Assembly (NCBI RefSeq): GCF_002939945.1
Contig: NZ_MDEB01000003.1
Coordinates: 62,001 to 126,000 of the forward strand
Origin: Xanthomonas arboricola pv. populi
GTDB lineage: Bacteria > Pseudomonadota > Gammaproteobacteria > Xanthomonadales > Xanthomonadaceae
DNA: 64,000 nt
Reading direction: 5' to 3'
The notes beneath the pieces were generated by a model. That model was not told where the DNA came from. It worked only from the letters and a program-made list of their open reading frames with translations, and made no database searches. Below, piece after piece: positions 56,400 through 64,000 of the stretch (the first letter of the stretch is position 1; each line of letters begins with the position of its first letter). A program made the translations under genes and the position numbers.

Positions 56400-57719
56400 A
56401 TGAAAAAACCGCTGCGTTGGCTAGCTGCCTTGACCGCCCTGTTGTTGCCGCTGAGCGCACTCGCGCAGCAGCAAGGGCTCACCATCGATATCGTGGGCGG
56501 TAGCGCTTCGGCGACGCCGATCACTGTCGTTCCAATGCCGTACCAGGGCTCCGGCACTGCGCCGCAGACCGATGTGTCTGCCGTCGTCGGCGCCGATCTG
56601 GACCGTTCCGGCCAGTTCCGCACGTTGCCGGTTGCGCAGATCGTCGAAAAGCCGACCCGCGGCACCGAGGTGCAATTCCAGACCTGGCGCACGCTCAAGC
56701 AGAACTACATCGTGGTCGGCCGCGTCATGGATGCCGGCGAAGGCGCCTACCGCGTGGAGTACGAACTGTTCGACGTGGCCAAGGGCGAGCGCCTGCTCGG
56801 TCTGGCGATGACGGCGCGTGCCAATGCGATGCGCGATGTCTCGCACCAGATGGCCGATGCGATCTACGAAAAGATCACCGGCGTGCGCGGCGCGTTCTGG
56901 ACGCGGATCGCCTACGTGACCGCCAGCGGCAAGGGCGGCGCGATGCGCTATGCGCTGATGGTGGCCGACTCGGACGGCTACAACCCGCAGACCATCGTGC
57001 GTTCGGCCGAGCCGCTGCTGTCGCCGAACTGGAGCCCGGACGGCAAGAAGCTGGCCTATGTGAGCTTCGAGCGCGGCAATTCGTCGATCTATCTGCAGGA
57101 CATCGCCACCGGCGCGCGTGAGCTGGTGTCCAGCTTCCGCGGCATCAACGGCGCACCTTCGTTCTCGCCGGACGGTCGCCGCCTGGCGCTGGCGCTGTCG
57201 CGCAGCGGCAACCCGGAAATCTACGTCATGGACCTGGGCAGCAAGCAGCTGACCCAGCTGACCAATCACTTCGGCATCGACACCGAGCCGACCTGGGCGC
57301 CGGACGGCGGCAGCATCTACTTCACCTCCGATCGCGGCGGTCGCCCGCAGATCTACCAGGTGGCCGCAAGCGGCGGCAGTGCCAACCGCGTGACCTTCCA
57401 GGGCAACTACAACGCCACCGCCAGCGTCTCGTTCGACGGCAAGAAGATCGCCGTGGCGCAGGGCAGCGGCAATAGCTACCGCATCGCCATGATGGATCGC
57501 AGCCTGGGTTCGCCGAGCTGGAGCACGCTCTCGCCGGGTTCCCTGGACGAGTCGCCGAGCTTCGCGCCGAACGCCAGCATGGTGCTGTACGCCGCACGTG
57601 AGGGTGGTCGCGGCGTGCTCTACGCCGTCTCCTCCGACGCGCGCGTCCGCCAGCGTCTGGTCCTGGCCGATGGCGATGTGAGAGAACCTGCATGGGGGCC
57701 TTACCGAACCGCGCATTAA
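56400..57719 (+). CDS. tolB: Tol-Pal system periplasmic protein TolB
   Basis: A 439-residue periplasmic protein. Signal peptide MKKPLRWLAALTALLLPLSA with cleavage near LAQQQ, the N-terminal TolB domain, then a six-bladed beta-propeller with repeated SPDG / SFSPDGRRLA / WAPDGGSIYF motifs. ATG 56400 starts the signal peptide; an in-frame start at 56334 would put residues in front of it. Confidence 0.95.
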   Translation: MKKPLRWLAALTALLLPLSALAQQQGLTIDIVGGSASATPITVVPMPYQGSGTAPQTDVSAVVGADLDRSGQFRTLPVAQIVEKPTRGTEVQFQTWRTLKQNYIVVGRVMDAGEGAYRVEYELFDVAKGERLLGLAMTARANAMRDVSHQMADAIYEKITGVRGAFWTRIAYVTASGKGGAMRYALMVADSDGYNPQTIVRSAEPLLSPNWSPDGKKLAYVSFERGNSSIYLQDIATGARELVSSFRGINGAPSFSPDGRRLALALSRSGNPEIYVMDLGSKQLTQLTNHFGIDTEPTWAPDGGSIYFTSDRGGRPQIYQVAASGGSANRVTFQGNYNATASVSFDGKKIAVAQGSGNSYRIAMMDRSLGSPSWSTLSPGSLDESPSFAPNASMVLYAAREGGRGVLYAVSSDARVRQRLVLADGDVREPAWGPYRTAH

Positions 57720-57776
57720 TGTTAATATTTCGCTGCGTTAAACCACTCATTGGCCCAGAGCCTCCATAGGTATCCC

Positions 57777-58295
57777 ATGAACAAGTCCACCCGCGTCTTG
57801 CTTGTCTCCCTGTTGTCCGTTGCCGTGCTGGCCGGTTGTTCGAAGAAGGTGAAGGAAACTCCGCCTGCTCCGACTGACACCACCGCTGGTTCCTCCGTTC
57901 CCACCGGCCCGGCCACCTCTGGCCTGTACGGCCCGGGCGACCTGGATACCGATGCCTGCCTGCGCCAGCGCGTTGTCTACTTCGATCTGGATCAGGACTC
58001 CCTGAAGCCGGAATTCCAGGCCATCATGGCGTGCCACGCCAAGTACCTGCGTGACCGTCCTTCCTCGCGCATCACCCTGCAGGGCAATGCCGACGAGCGC
58101 GGTTCGCGTGAGTACAACATGGGTCTGGGCGAGCGTCGCGGCAATGCCGTGTCGTCCTCGTTGCAGGCTGCTGGCGGTTCCGCCAGCCAGCTGACCGTCG
58201 TCAGCTACGGTGAAGAGCGTCCGGTCTGCACCGAAACCAGCGAAAGCTGCTGGTCGCAGAACCGTCGTGTCGAAATCGTGTACACGGCTCAGTAA
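57777..58295 (+). CDS. pal: Peptidoglycan-associated lipoprotein Pal
   Basis: A 172-residue outer-membrane lipoprotein. Lipobox VLAGC (lipidated Cys near residue 21), a Pro/Thr-rich linker, then an OmpA-like peptidoglycan-binding domain (VYFDLDQDSL, LQGNADERGSREYNMGLGER). The gap after tolB is AT-rich (TTAATGTTAATATTTCG at 57716-57732) and may hold an extra promoter. Confidence 0.96.
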   Translation: MNKSTRVLLVSLLSVAVLAGCSKKVKETPPAPTDTTAGSSVPTGPATSGLYGPGDLDTDACLRQRVVYFDLDQDSLKPEFQAIMACHAKYLRDRPSSRITLQGNADERGSREYNMGLGERRGNAVSSSLQAAGGSASQLTVVSYGEERPVCTETSESCWSQNRRVEIVYTAQ

Positions 58296-58301
58296 TAAGC
58301 G

Positions 58302-59120
58302 ATGCGCTTTCGAGTGACATCCCTGTTGGTCGCGGCGGCCTTTGTGGTCGCCGCGCCCGCTCACGCGCAGCGAGCCAGTCTCGCTGATCGTGTTGCCGTT
58401 CTCGAGCAGCAGCAGGCCAACAGTCAGGCCAACAACGATCTTCTCAATCAGCTGCAGCAGGCGCGTTCGGACCTGCAGGGCTTGCGAGCGACGGTGGAGC
58501 AGCTGCAGCACGACAACGAACAACTCAAGCAGCAGTCCAAGGATCAGTATCTCGATCTGGACGGACGCCTGAATCGGCTGGAAGGTGCAGGTGGCGCAAC
58601 ACCGCCATTGCCATCGCCCACCGGTAGCGTCACACCCGCCCCGGCTCCGGCCGCGCGGCCTGCAGCGGCGGCAACTTCCGAGAAGCCGCCCAGCGTGCAT
58701 GGCGATCCAGGCACGATGGCCGTCAGCAACGAAGAACGCACTGCCTACAATGTCGCCTTCGATGCATTGAAGAACGGCAAGTACGACGATGCCTCGCAGT
58801 TGTTCCTGAGCTTCCTGGAGCTGTATCCAAACGGCGTCTACACCCCCAATGCCTTGTATTGGCTGGGCGAAAGTTATTACGCCACCCGAAATTTCCAGCT
58901 GGCCGATGCGCAGTTCCGCGATCTGGTCAGCCGCTATCCCACGCATGACAAGGCCTCCGGCGGCCTGTTGAAGCTTGGCCTGTCGCAGTACGGCGAAGGC
59001 AAGAACGACGAAGCCCAGAAGACCTTGCAGCAGGTCGCATCGCAGTATCCCGGCTCCGACGCAGCGCGTGTGGCCCAGGAGCGTCTGCAGTCCATCCGTC
59101 TCGGCCAGCAACTGCGCTGA
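58302..59120 (+). CDS. cpoB: Cell division coordinator CpoB (YbgF)
   Basis: A 272-residue periplasmic protein. Signal peptide with cleavage near PAHAQRA, an N-terminal trimerising coiled coil rich in Gln/Leu (about residues 30-95), a Pro/Ala linker, and a C-terminal block of three TPR repeats (YNVAFDALKNGKYDDASQLF onward). It couples Tol-Pal to peptidoglycan synthesis in E. coli. Starts six bases after pal. Confidence 0.94.
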   Translation: MRFRVTSLLVAAAFVVAAPAHAQRASLADRVAVLEQQQANSQANNDLLNQLQQARSDLQGLRATVEQLQHDNEQLKQQSKDQYLDLDGRLNRLEGAGGATPPLPSPTGSVTPAPAPAARPAAAATSEKPPSVHGDPGTMAVSNEERTAYNVAFDALKNGKYDDASQLFLSFLELYPNGVYTPNALYWLGESYYATRNFQLADAQFRDLVSRYPTHDKASGGLLKLGLSQYGEGKNDEAQKTLQQVASQYPGSDAARVAQERLQSIRLGQQLR

Positions 59121-59160
59121 GCCCGCGCGCGCGCCTTCGGGCGTGGCGCATACTTTGTCC

Positions 59161-59844
59161 ATGAACGCCGCAGCCGTCCCCAGCGAGATCGTCCAGTCGC
59201 CGTTGCCGCGATTGAAGATCACCGAAATCTTTTTGTCCCTGCAAGGCGAAGCCGAGGCCGCAGGCTGGCCGACCGTGTTCGTGCGTCTGACCGGTTGCCC
59301 GCTGCGCTGCCATTACTGCGACACCGCCTACGCCTTCCACGGCGGGGAATGGCACGACATCGACGCGATCGTTGCCGAGGTTGCCAGCCACGGTGTGCGC
59401 CATGTCTGCGTGACCGGCGGCGAACCGTTGGCGCAGAAGCGCTGCCTGGTGCTGCTGCAGAGACTGTGCGATGCCGGCTTCGATGTCTCGCTGGAAACGT
59501 CCGGCGCATTGGATGTGTCGGCCGTCGATCCACGCGTCTCGCGCGTGGTCGACATCAAGACCCCCGCATCCGGCGAGGAACAGCGCAATCGCTGGGAGAA
59601 TCTGCCGCTGCTGACCGCACGCGACCAGATCAAGTTCGTGATCTGCAGCCGCGCAGATTACGAGTGGTCGCGCAAGCTCGTCGCTGCGCATGCGCTGGAC
59701 CGCCGCTGCACGGTGTGGTTTTCGCCCAGCAAGAGCGAAGTGACGCCGCGGCAGCTGGCCGACTGGATCGTGGCCGATCGTCTGCCGGTGCGTTTCCAGA
59801 TGCAGCTGCACAAGCTGCTGTGGAACGACGAGCCGGGGCGCTAG
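59161..59844 (+). CDS. queE: 7-carboxy-7-deazaguanine synthase QueE
   Basis: A 227-residue radical SAM enzyme of the queuosine/preQ0 pathway. The cluster cysteines are in CPLRCHYCDTAYAF (CxxxCxxC); EIFLSLQGEA and VTGGEPLAQ are family motifs. The C-terminus RFQMQLHKLLW is characteristic. Shares the pathway with queC at 61.5 kb. Follows cpoB by 40 bases and may be co-transcribed. Confidence 0.95.
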   Translation: MNAAAVPSEIVQSPLPRLKITEIFLSLQGEAEAAGWPTVFVRLTGCPLRCHYCDTAYAFHGGEWHDIDAIVAEVASHGVRHVCVTGGEPLAQKRCLVLLQRLCDAGFDVSLETSGALDVSAVDPRVSRVVDIKTPASGEEQRNRWENLPLLTARDQIKFVICSRADYEWSRKLVAAHALDRRCTVWFSPSKSEVTPRQLADWIVADRLPVRFQMQLHKLLWNDEPGR

Positions 59845-59999
59845 GCGCAACCGACACGACGCCTGCGCTTGCCGCCAGGCAGGCACGGGCGTTACTCGGC
59901 ATCGGCATGTGCCACTCATACACTGCGTTTCCTGGCACGCCGTCCGCACTATCTGACCACTCGCGACGTTTTGTTGGTCGCTCTGGTCCTTAGTGCAAG

Positions 60000-60023
60000 G
60001 CGCTGCCTGCCAAGAGGCAGCGC
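60000..60023. terminator. Hairpin between queE and the broken aldo/keto reductase
   Basis: GCGCTGCCT (60000-60008) pairs with AGGCAGCGC (60015-60023). Convergent genes meet here. No T-run on either side. The rest of the gap 59845-60032 has no gene. Confidence 0.45.
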
Positions 60024-60032
60024 TCTGCGTTG

Positions 60033-60899
60033 TTACGCCGCGATCCTGTTCAATTCCTCGACGGCATTGGCCGGCAGTTTCAGTTCTGCTGCGAACAGAT
60101 TCGCGCGCAGATGCGCCACCGATGACGTTCCCGGGATCAGTAGGATGTTGGGCGAGCGCTGCAGCAGCCATGCCAGTGCCACCTGCATCGGGGTTGCGGC
60201 CAGGCGCTCGGCAACAGCGGTGAGCGTCGACGATTGCAACGGCGAGAAGCCGCCGAGCGGGAAGAACGGCACGTAGGCAATGCCGTCGCGCGCGAGCGCG
60301 TCAATGAGTGCGTCGTCGTGTCGATGCGCGATGTTGTACATGTTCTGCACGCAGACGATGTCGGTCATGGCACGTGCCTCGGCCACCTGCGTCGCGGTGA
60401 CGTTGCTGATGCCGATGTGCCGCACCAGGCCATCGCGTTGCAGTTTGACCAAGGTCTCCAGCTGTTCGGCAATCGAGCCTTCTGCCGGTTCCTGCGTCTT
60501 GAACATCACGCGCAGGTTGACCACATCCAGCGTTTCCAGGCCCAGGTTGCGCAGATTGTCGTGCACCGCCTCGACCAGTTGCTGTGGCGAGAAGGCCGGT
60601 CACCAGGATCCGTCATTGCCGCGGGCACCGCCGATCTTGGTGACGATGGTCAGCGCCTGCGGGTAGGGATGCAGTGCCTCGCGGATCAGCTGGTTGGTGA
60701 TGTGCGGCCCGTAGAAATCGCTGGTGTCGATATGGTTGATGCCCAGCGCAACGGCTTCGCGCAGCACCGCCAACGCGCCCTCGCGATCCTTGGGCGGGCC
60801 GAACACGCCAGGCCCGGCAAGCTGCATCGCGCCGTAGCCGATGCGGACGACGCTGCGATCTCCAAGAAGAAACGTGCCGGCTTTATCGATGTTGGTCAT
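60033..60899 (-). pseudogene. Aldo/keto reductase interrupted by an in-frame TGA
   Basis: The same frame runs from ATG 60899 (MTNIDKAGTFLLGDRSVVRI) to 60033 but has one TGA at 60600-60602, after GARGNDGSW. Beyond it the frame resumes PAFSPQQLVEAVHDNLRNLG and continues through the normal barrel (DGLVRHIGISNVTATQVAEA, WLLQRSPNILLIPGTSSVAH) to the end. One C-to-T change in a CGA codon would explain it. Two truncated products would otherwise be needed, neither a full TIM barrel. An oxidoreductase of unknown substrate in its intact form. Confidence 0.82.
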
Positions 60900-61295
60900 G
60901 GCGTTGCGCTCGCGTGTCGTTGAGCCAACAACGATAGGAAACGTGGTGCGGCTTGTGAATTCGCATTTGCTGCGGCGCCAGTTCATCGCTGCCAAGGCTT
61001 GCAATGCATGGGCGCAGGGGTATCGGCTGAGCTGATCCTCGGGCGGGATGTGCCGGAGTTTCAGGTTTTGATGGTCCCACTATCAGTGCTTCCGCTGGGT
61101 TTTCTCGCAACCGTCGCCGCAGCATTGCGCTTGTGCGTTGACAGGCTTCGAAAGGCACCGTCATCGACCTGCCGGCGCTGGAACAGACGCTCGGGTACCG
61201 GTGGTGGAAACAGTGGTGCGAAGCTTCTGGCCAATCCCATGGACGTAGGACAGGCTCTCCCGGCCGCTCACCTTTCCGATGATTTTTCAAAGGCA
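60900..61295. other. Spacer between the aldo/keto reductase remnant and tRNA-Lys
   Basis: No convincing gene. Short open frames exist on both strands but none shows a recognisable domain. It includes the upstream region of the broken reductase. Confidence 0.4.
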
Positions 61296-61319
61296 CAAAA
61301 AAAAGCGCCTTCGGCGCTC
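61296..61319 (-). terminator. Intrinsic terminator of tRNA-Lys
   Basis: AGCGCC-TTC-GGCGCT stem (61304-61318) followed in the leftward transcript by a run of eight T. It lies 20 bases beyond the tRNA 3' end. Confidence 0.88.
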
Positions 61320-61338
61320 TTCAAGCTGCTGATTCGAT

Positions 61339-61414
61339 TGGTGGGCCGTGATGGATTCGAACCATCGACCAAAAGATTAAAAGTCTTCTGCTCTACCGAC
61401 TGAGCTAACGGCCC
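61339..61414 (-). tRNA. tRNA-Lys (UUU)
   Basis: 76 bases on the minus strand fold into a cloverleaf: acceptor GGGCCGT / ACGGCCC, D-arm GCTC...GAGC, anticodon loop CTTTTAA with anticodon TTT, T-arm GATGG-TTCGAAT-CCATC, and an encoded 3' CCA. It reads codons AAA and AAG. Confidence 0.97.
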
Positions 61415-61461
61415 ACTGTCCCGGCAGTGCGCCGGGGTGCGCATTCTACCCTACACCGGCG

Positions 61462-62136
61462 TCAAGGCGAAATGGCGTAGTGGGTGGGGTCCGGGACGCC
61501 GGCGTCGGCAAAACCGGCCGCGCGCAGGCGGCAGGCGTCGCAATGGCCGCAGGCGCGTCCGTCGGCGTCGGCGCGGTAGCAGGACACGGTCAGGCCGAAG
61601 TCCACGCCCAGGCGCACGCCTTCACGCACGATGTCGGCCTTGCTGAGGAACTGCAGCGGCGCGTGCACGCGCAGGCCGGCGCCTTCCACGCCGGCCTTGG
61701 TGGCCAGATTGGCCAGCACTTCGAAGGCGCGCACGAATTCGGGCCGGCAGTCGGGGTAGCCGGAATAATCGACCGCGTTGACGCCGCAGAACAGGTCGTT
61801 GGCACCGATCACCTCGGCCCAGCCCAGCGCCAGCGACAGCATGATGGTGTTGCGCGCCGGCACGTAGGTGACCGGGATGCCGGCGCCACCGGCATCGGGC
61901 ACGTCGATGTCGTCGGTGAGCGCCGAGCCGCCGATGCTGCGCAGGTCCACGTCCACCACCTTGTGCGCGATGACGCCTTGCGCCGCCGCCACGCAAGCGG
62001 CGGCGTCCAGCTCGGAGGTATGGCGTTGGCCGTAGCGCACGCTCAAGGCATGCACGGCGAAGCCCTGCTCCTGCGCAAGCGCGATGACGGCAGCGGAATC
62101 CATGCCCCCGGACAACAGAACAACGGCTTTTTTCAT
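61462..62136 (-). CDS. queC: 7-cyano-7-deazaguanine synthase QueC
   Basis: A 224-residue enzyme converting 7-carboxy-7-deazaguanine to preQ0. [18 protein letters not shown] is the PP-loop ATP motif; the zinc site is the C-terminal C...[30 protein letters not shown] is a family block. Same pathway as queE two kilobases away. Probably transcribed separately from tRNA-Lys. Confidence 0.96.
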   Translation of the reverse strand: MKKAVVLLSGGMDSAAVIALAQEQGFAVHALSVRYGQRHTSELDAAACVAAAQGVIAHKVVDVDLRSIGGSALTDDIDVPDAGGAGIPVTYVPARNTIMLSLALGWAEVIGANDLFCGVNAVDYSGYPDCRPEFVRAFEVLANLATKAGVEGAGLRVHAPLQFLSKADIVREGVRLGVDFGLTVSCYRADADGRACGHCDACRLRAAGFADAGVPDPTHYAISP

Positions 62137-62510
62137 GACGGATCGGCAATCACAGCGGAATAAGCGGAAAGGCTAGCAGGCTCGGCGTGGCACGGCGACC
62201 CGGCAATCGCTGCGGCGCGACAGCGAGGCGCCAGACACGGCGTCTGTGCCAACCGCGCGAGGGCAGGGCAGCGCTCCCTCTGCACTCCAATCCAGTGCGG
62301 CACTCCGCCAGCGGTTGCGCGCCCCAGGCGCCAACGCCGCCAGCCGAGATTGCGCGCGCTATGGCCGGCCTCAGCGCAGGCTCGCAGCCGCCGCCTTGCG
62401 CAATGTCTGGCCAGGCTGCTGCAAGGCGCGCGAGCGCACTGCCGCGCATTGCCAATAAAGCGGTACGTCGAGCCAGCGAGTTGGTTCGATAACGCTCAGC
62501 ATCTGCCCCT
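62137..62510. other. Spacer between queC and the LysE remnant
   Basis: No gene could be supported. A LysR/ArgP-type regulator often stands next to such exporter genes, but no helix-turn-helix was recognised in any frame here. Confidence 0.4.
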
Positions 62511-62522
62511 GTGATCCGGGAG

Positions 62523-62949
62523 ATGCCCGTGTTTCTTCAAACCGCAATCGCTGGCTTAATCGCCAGCGCGGGTCTCATCATCGCAATCGGTGCGCAGAAT
62601 GTATTTGTGCTGCGGCAGGGACCGCGGCGCCAGCATGTCGGTCTGGTGGTGGCGATCTGCGCGTTCGGCGACATCGCGCTGATACCTTCCTCAACCCGCA
62701 CGTCTATCTGCACACGATGCTGCTGCTCGGCAGTCTGGCCGCGCGCTACTCGGGCCAGTTGCGCTGGGCGTTCGCTTCGGGCGCGTGCCTAGCCAGCATC
62801 ACGTGGTTTCCGGCCTGGACTATGGCGCGCGTTTGCTGCAGCCGGCCTTCCGCGATCCGCGCGCATGGCATGTGCTGGATGCGGCGATCGCAGGATTCAT
62901 GCTGATGCTGTGCGCACTGTTGCTGTTGCCCTCGCAGGCGCTACTCTGA
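62523..62949 (+). pseudogene. LysE/ArgO-type amino-acid exporter remnant
   Basis: The start [20 protein letters not shown] followed by [20 protein letters not shown] is the LysE/ArgO N-terminus. After GDIALI the frame breaks and, about 90 residues later in family terms, another frame gives [20 protein letters not shown] and [11 protein letters not shown] further shift gives [20 protein letters not shown] to the TGA at 62947. So the middle is deleted and at least two frame changes are present. It cannot make a whole transporter. Confidence 0.82.
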
Positions 62950-62975
62950 GGCCTCACTGTCCTGGAGTTGTTGTC

Positions 62976-63401
62976 ATGTCGCCGCTGCGCGTCTCTACCG
63001 ATCAATCCGAGCTCGATGTTGCGCTGATCCATCGCTACCTGGCGCAGCACACCAACTGGGCCAGGGACATCCCGCTTGCGGTGGTGCAGCGCTCCATCGC
63101 CAACTCGCTGTGTTTCGGCGGGTTTCTGGAGGGCGGGCAGGTGGCCTTTGCGCGGGTGGTGTCCGACTACGCAACCGTCGCGTATCTGGGCGATGTGTTC
63201 GTGTTGCCCGAGCACCAGGGCAAGGGCTATAGCAAGCGATTGATGGACGCGGTCATGGCGCACCCCGATCTGCAGGGGCTGCGCCGTTTCAGCCTGGCGA
63301 CCAGCGATGCGCATGGTCTTTATGCGCGCTACGGCTTCACCCCGCCGCTGTCTCCGCAGTCGCTGATGGAGCGCTATCTTCCCGGTCTCTACACGCGCTA
63401 G
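62976..63401 (+). CDS. GNAT family N-acetyltransferase
   Basis: A 141-residue acetyltransferase. VAFARVVSDYATVAYLGDVF followed by VLPEHQGKGYSKRLMDAVM (Q-x-K-G-x-S/G, acetyl-CoA loop) and HGLYARYGF are the GNAT core. CTGGAG precedes ATG 62976. Substrate unknown. Confidence 0.88.
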   Translation: MSPLRVSTDQSELDVALIHRYLAQHTNWARDIPLAVVQRSIANSLCFGGFLEGGQVAFARVVSDYATVAYLGDVFVLPEHQGKGYSKRLMDAVMAHPDLQGLRRFSLATSDAHGLYARYGFTPPLSPQSLMERYLPGLYTR

Positions 63402-64000
63402 CCGCTTTACGCCGACTGCTGCAGGGCTGCACCGGCATGGCGCTGCGTCGAGGCAGAAGGACGGTTCAAACGCGCCGCCACGCCGCCACGCCGAGCGATG
63501 CTAGGCGTGCACTGCGACCTCGCCGATGATCCTTCCTGATTGAGAAGGCGTGCCGAGCGGTGACGAGAGCACGCACGGACACACCTGCAATGCCGGCATT
63601 GCCGGCTGCGGATGTCGTGGGTACCGATGGCGAAGATGCCGCCTGCGCTGCAGACGGTGGCCGGGCTACCATCCGGCCTGCTCTCTTTCGACTGGCGCAG
63701 CGTAACCAGGCATGGCATTCAAAAAAGCACTCTTCGATAACTCAAGTGTTTGTTTTCGTAGTTATTTTGTGTGCAATGGGGCGCGTTCCGGATTGCCCGG
63801 AGTGCATGCGGCGGATGCCGGTGGAGCGTTTCGGGATAAACGAAGAAAGCGCCCTTGCGGGCGCTTTCTTCGTGTGCGACATCGGTCAATGGCGGCGGCC
63901 ACATCCGCACCGTCGCGTCAACATGCCTGCGCCGAGGATCTGATCGACGGCGCAGTGCCGACCGCCAGCTCAGGCAGTTCGGACCTTGCTCAGCAACTGT
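63402..64000. other. Right-end spacer
   Basis: No protein gene was recognised. It includes an AT-rich stretch (63715-63775) in otherwise GC-rich sequence and, about 75 bases on, a strong terminator (listed separately). A small RNA between them is possible. Confidence 0.4.
63841..63872 (+). terminator. Strong orphan hairpin terminator
   Basis: CGAAGAAAGCGCCC-TTGC-GGGCGCTTTCTTCG is a perfect 14-base stem with a four-base loop; the rising side ends in CTTTCTTCG. It follows no coding gene in the last 440 bases on the plus strand, and the minus strand shows none ending here within the window. Confidence 0.75.

Overview
The window looks like a chromosomal segment of a Xanthomonas (Gammaproteobacteria, Lysobacterales). 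The reasons are the high GC content and strongly GC-ending codons, the many TonB-dependent receptors, a vibrioferrin/xanthoferrin-type siderophore operon in xanthomonad order, a LacI-type palindrome upstream of a receptor gene, and many short GGGAATC-type palindromic repeats between genes. The species cannot be fixed from the sequence alone. No insertion sequence, transposase, prophage, CRISPR array or rRNA gene was seen; there is one tRNA.

Layout. 0-3.1 kb: the end of an aldo/keto reductase, then an aliphatic-sulfonate ABC transporter (ssuA-ssuC-ssuB). 3.3-5.8 kb: the disaggregase ClpB. 6.3-9.8 kb: a cobalamin riboswitch, the B12 receptor gene btuB, and a decayed cobalamin-assembly block in which cobT looks intact but cobU survives only as a C-terminal stub and the downstream phosphatase gene only as its first 14 codons. 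9.8-10.0 kb: a frameshifted GyrI-like domain remnant. 9.96-20.36 kb: a leftward, Fur-boxed siderophore operon encoding a citrate-synthase-like (SbnG/HpcH) enzyme, the receptor, an ATP-grasp ligase, two NIS synthetases, an MFS exporter and a PLP decarboxylase. 20.6-22.9 kb: the antiporter YbaL and a cytochrome P450 remnant. 23.0-31.5 kb: three paralogous TonB-dependent receptors in tandem with a VOC protein between two of them; a LacI-type operator candidate precedes the middle receptor. 31.6-35.7 kb: the ABC-F protein YheS and a divergent ampR/class A beta-lactamase pair. 35.9-42.8 kb: a Tat-exported phospholipase C with an upstream TonB-dependent receptor, a repeat-rich spacer and an MFS transporter.

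42.9-53.6 kb is housekeeping: an FmdB-type zinc ribbon, a DUF3011 protein, aspS, an acetyltransferase, a lipase-like hydrolase, yebC, ruvC, ruvA, kup, ruvB and ybgC, with GGGAATC elements in almost every gap. 53.6-59.1 kb is the Tol-Pal envelope system (tolQ, tolR, tolA, tolB, pal, cpoB). 59.2-62.1 kb holds queE and queC of queuosine precursor synthesis around a nonsense-interrupted aldo/keto reductase and tRNA-Lys(UUU). The right end holds a wrecked LysE/ArgO exporter gene, a GNAT gene and a spacer with an orphan terminator.

How the genes work together. Most of the accessory content concerns outer-membrane uptake (B12, ferric siderophore, probably plant-derived carbohydrates, an unknown ligand next to phospholipase C). 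The seven siderophore genes form one tightly packed unit that could make its own citrate, assemble, export and re-import an alpha-hydroxycarboxylate siderophore. Gene decay is a second theme: at least six remnants (cobU, cobC-like, GyrI-like, P450, aldo/keto reductase, LysE) lie among intact operons.
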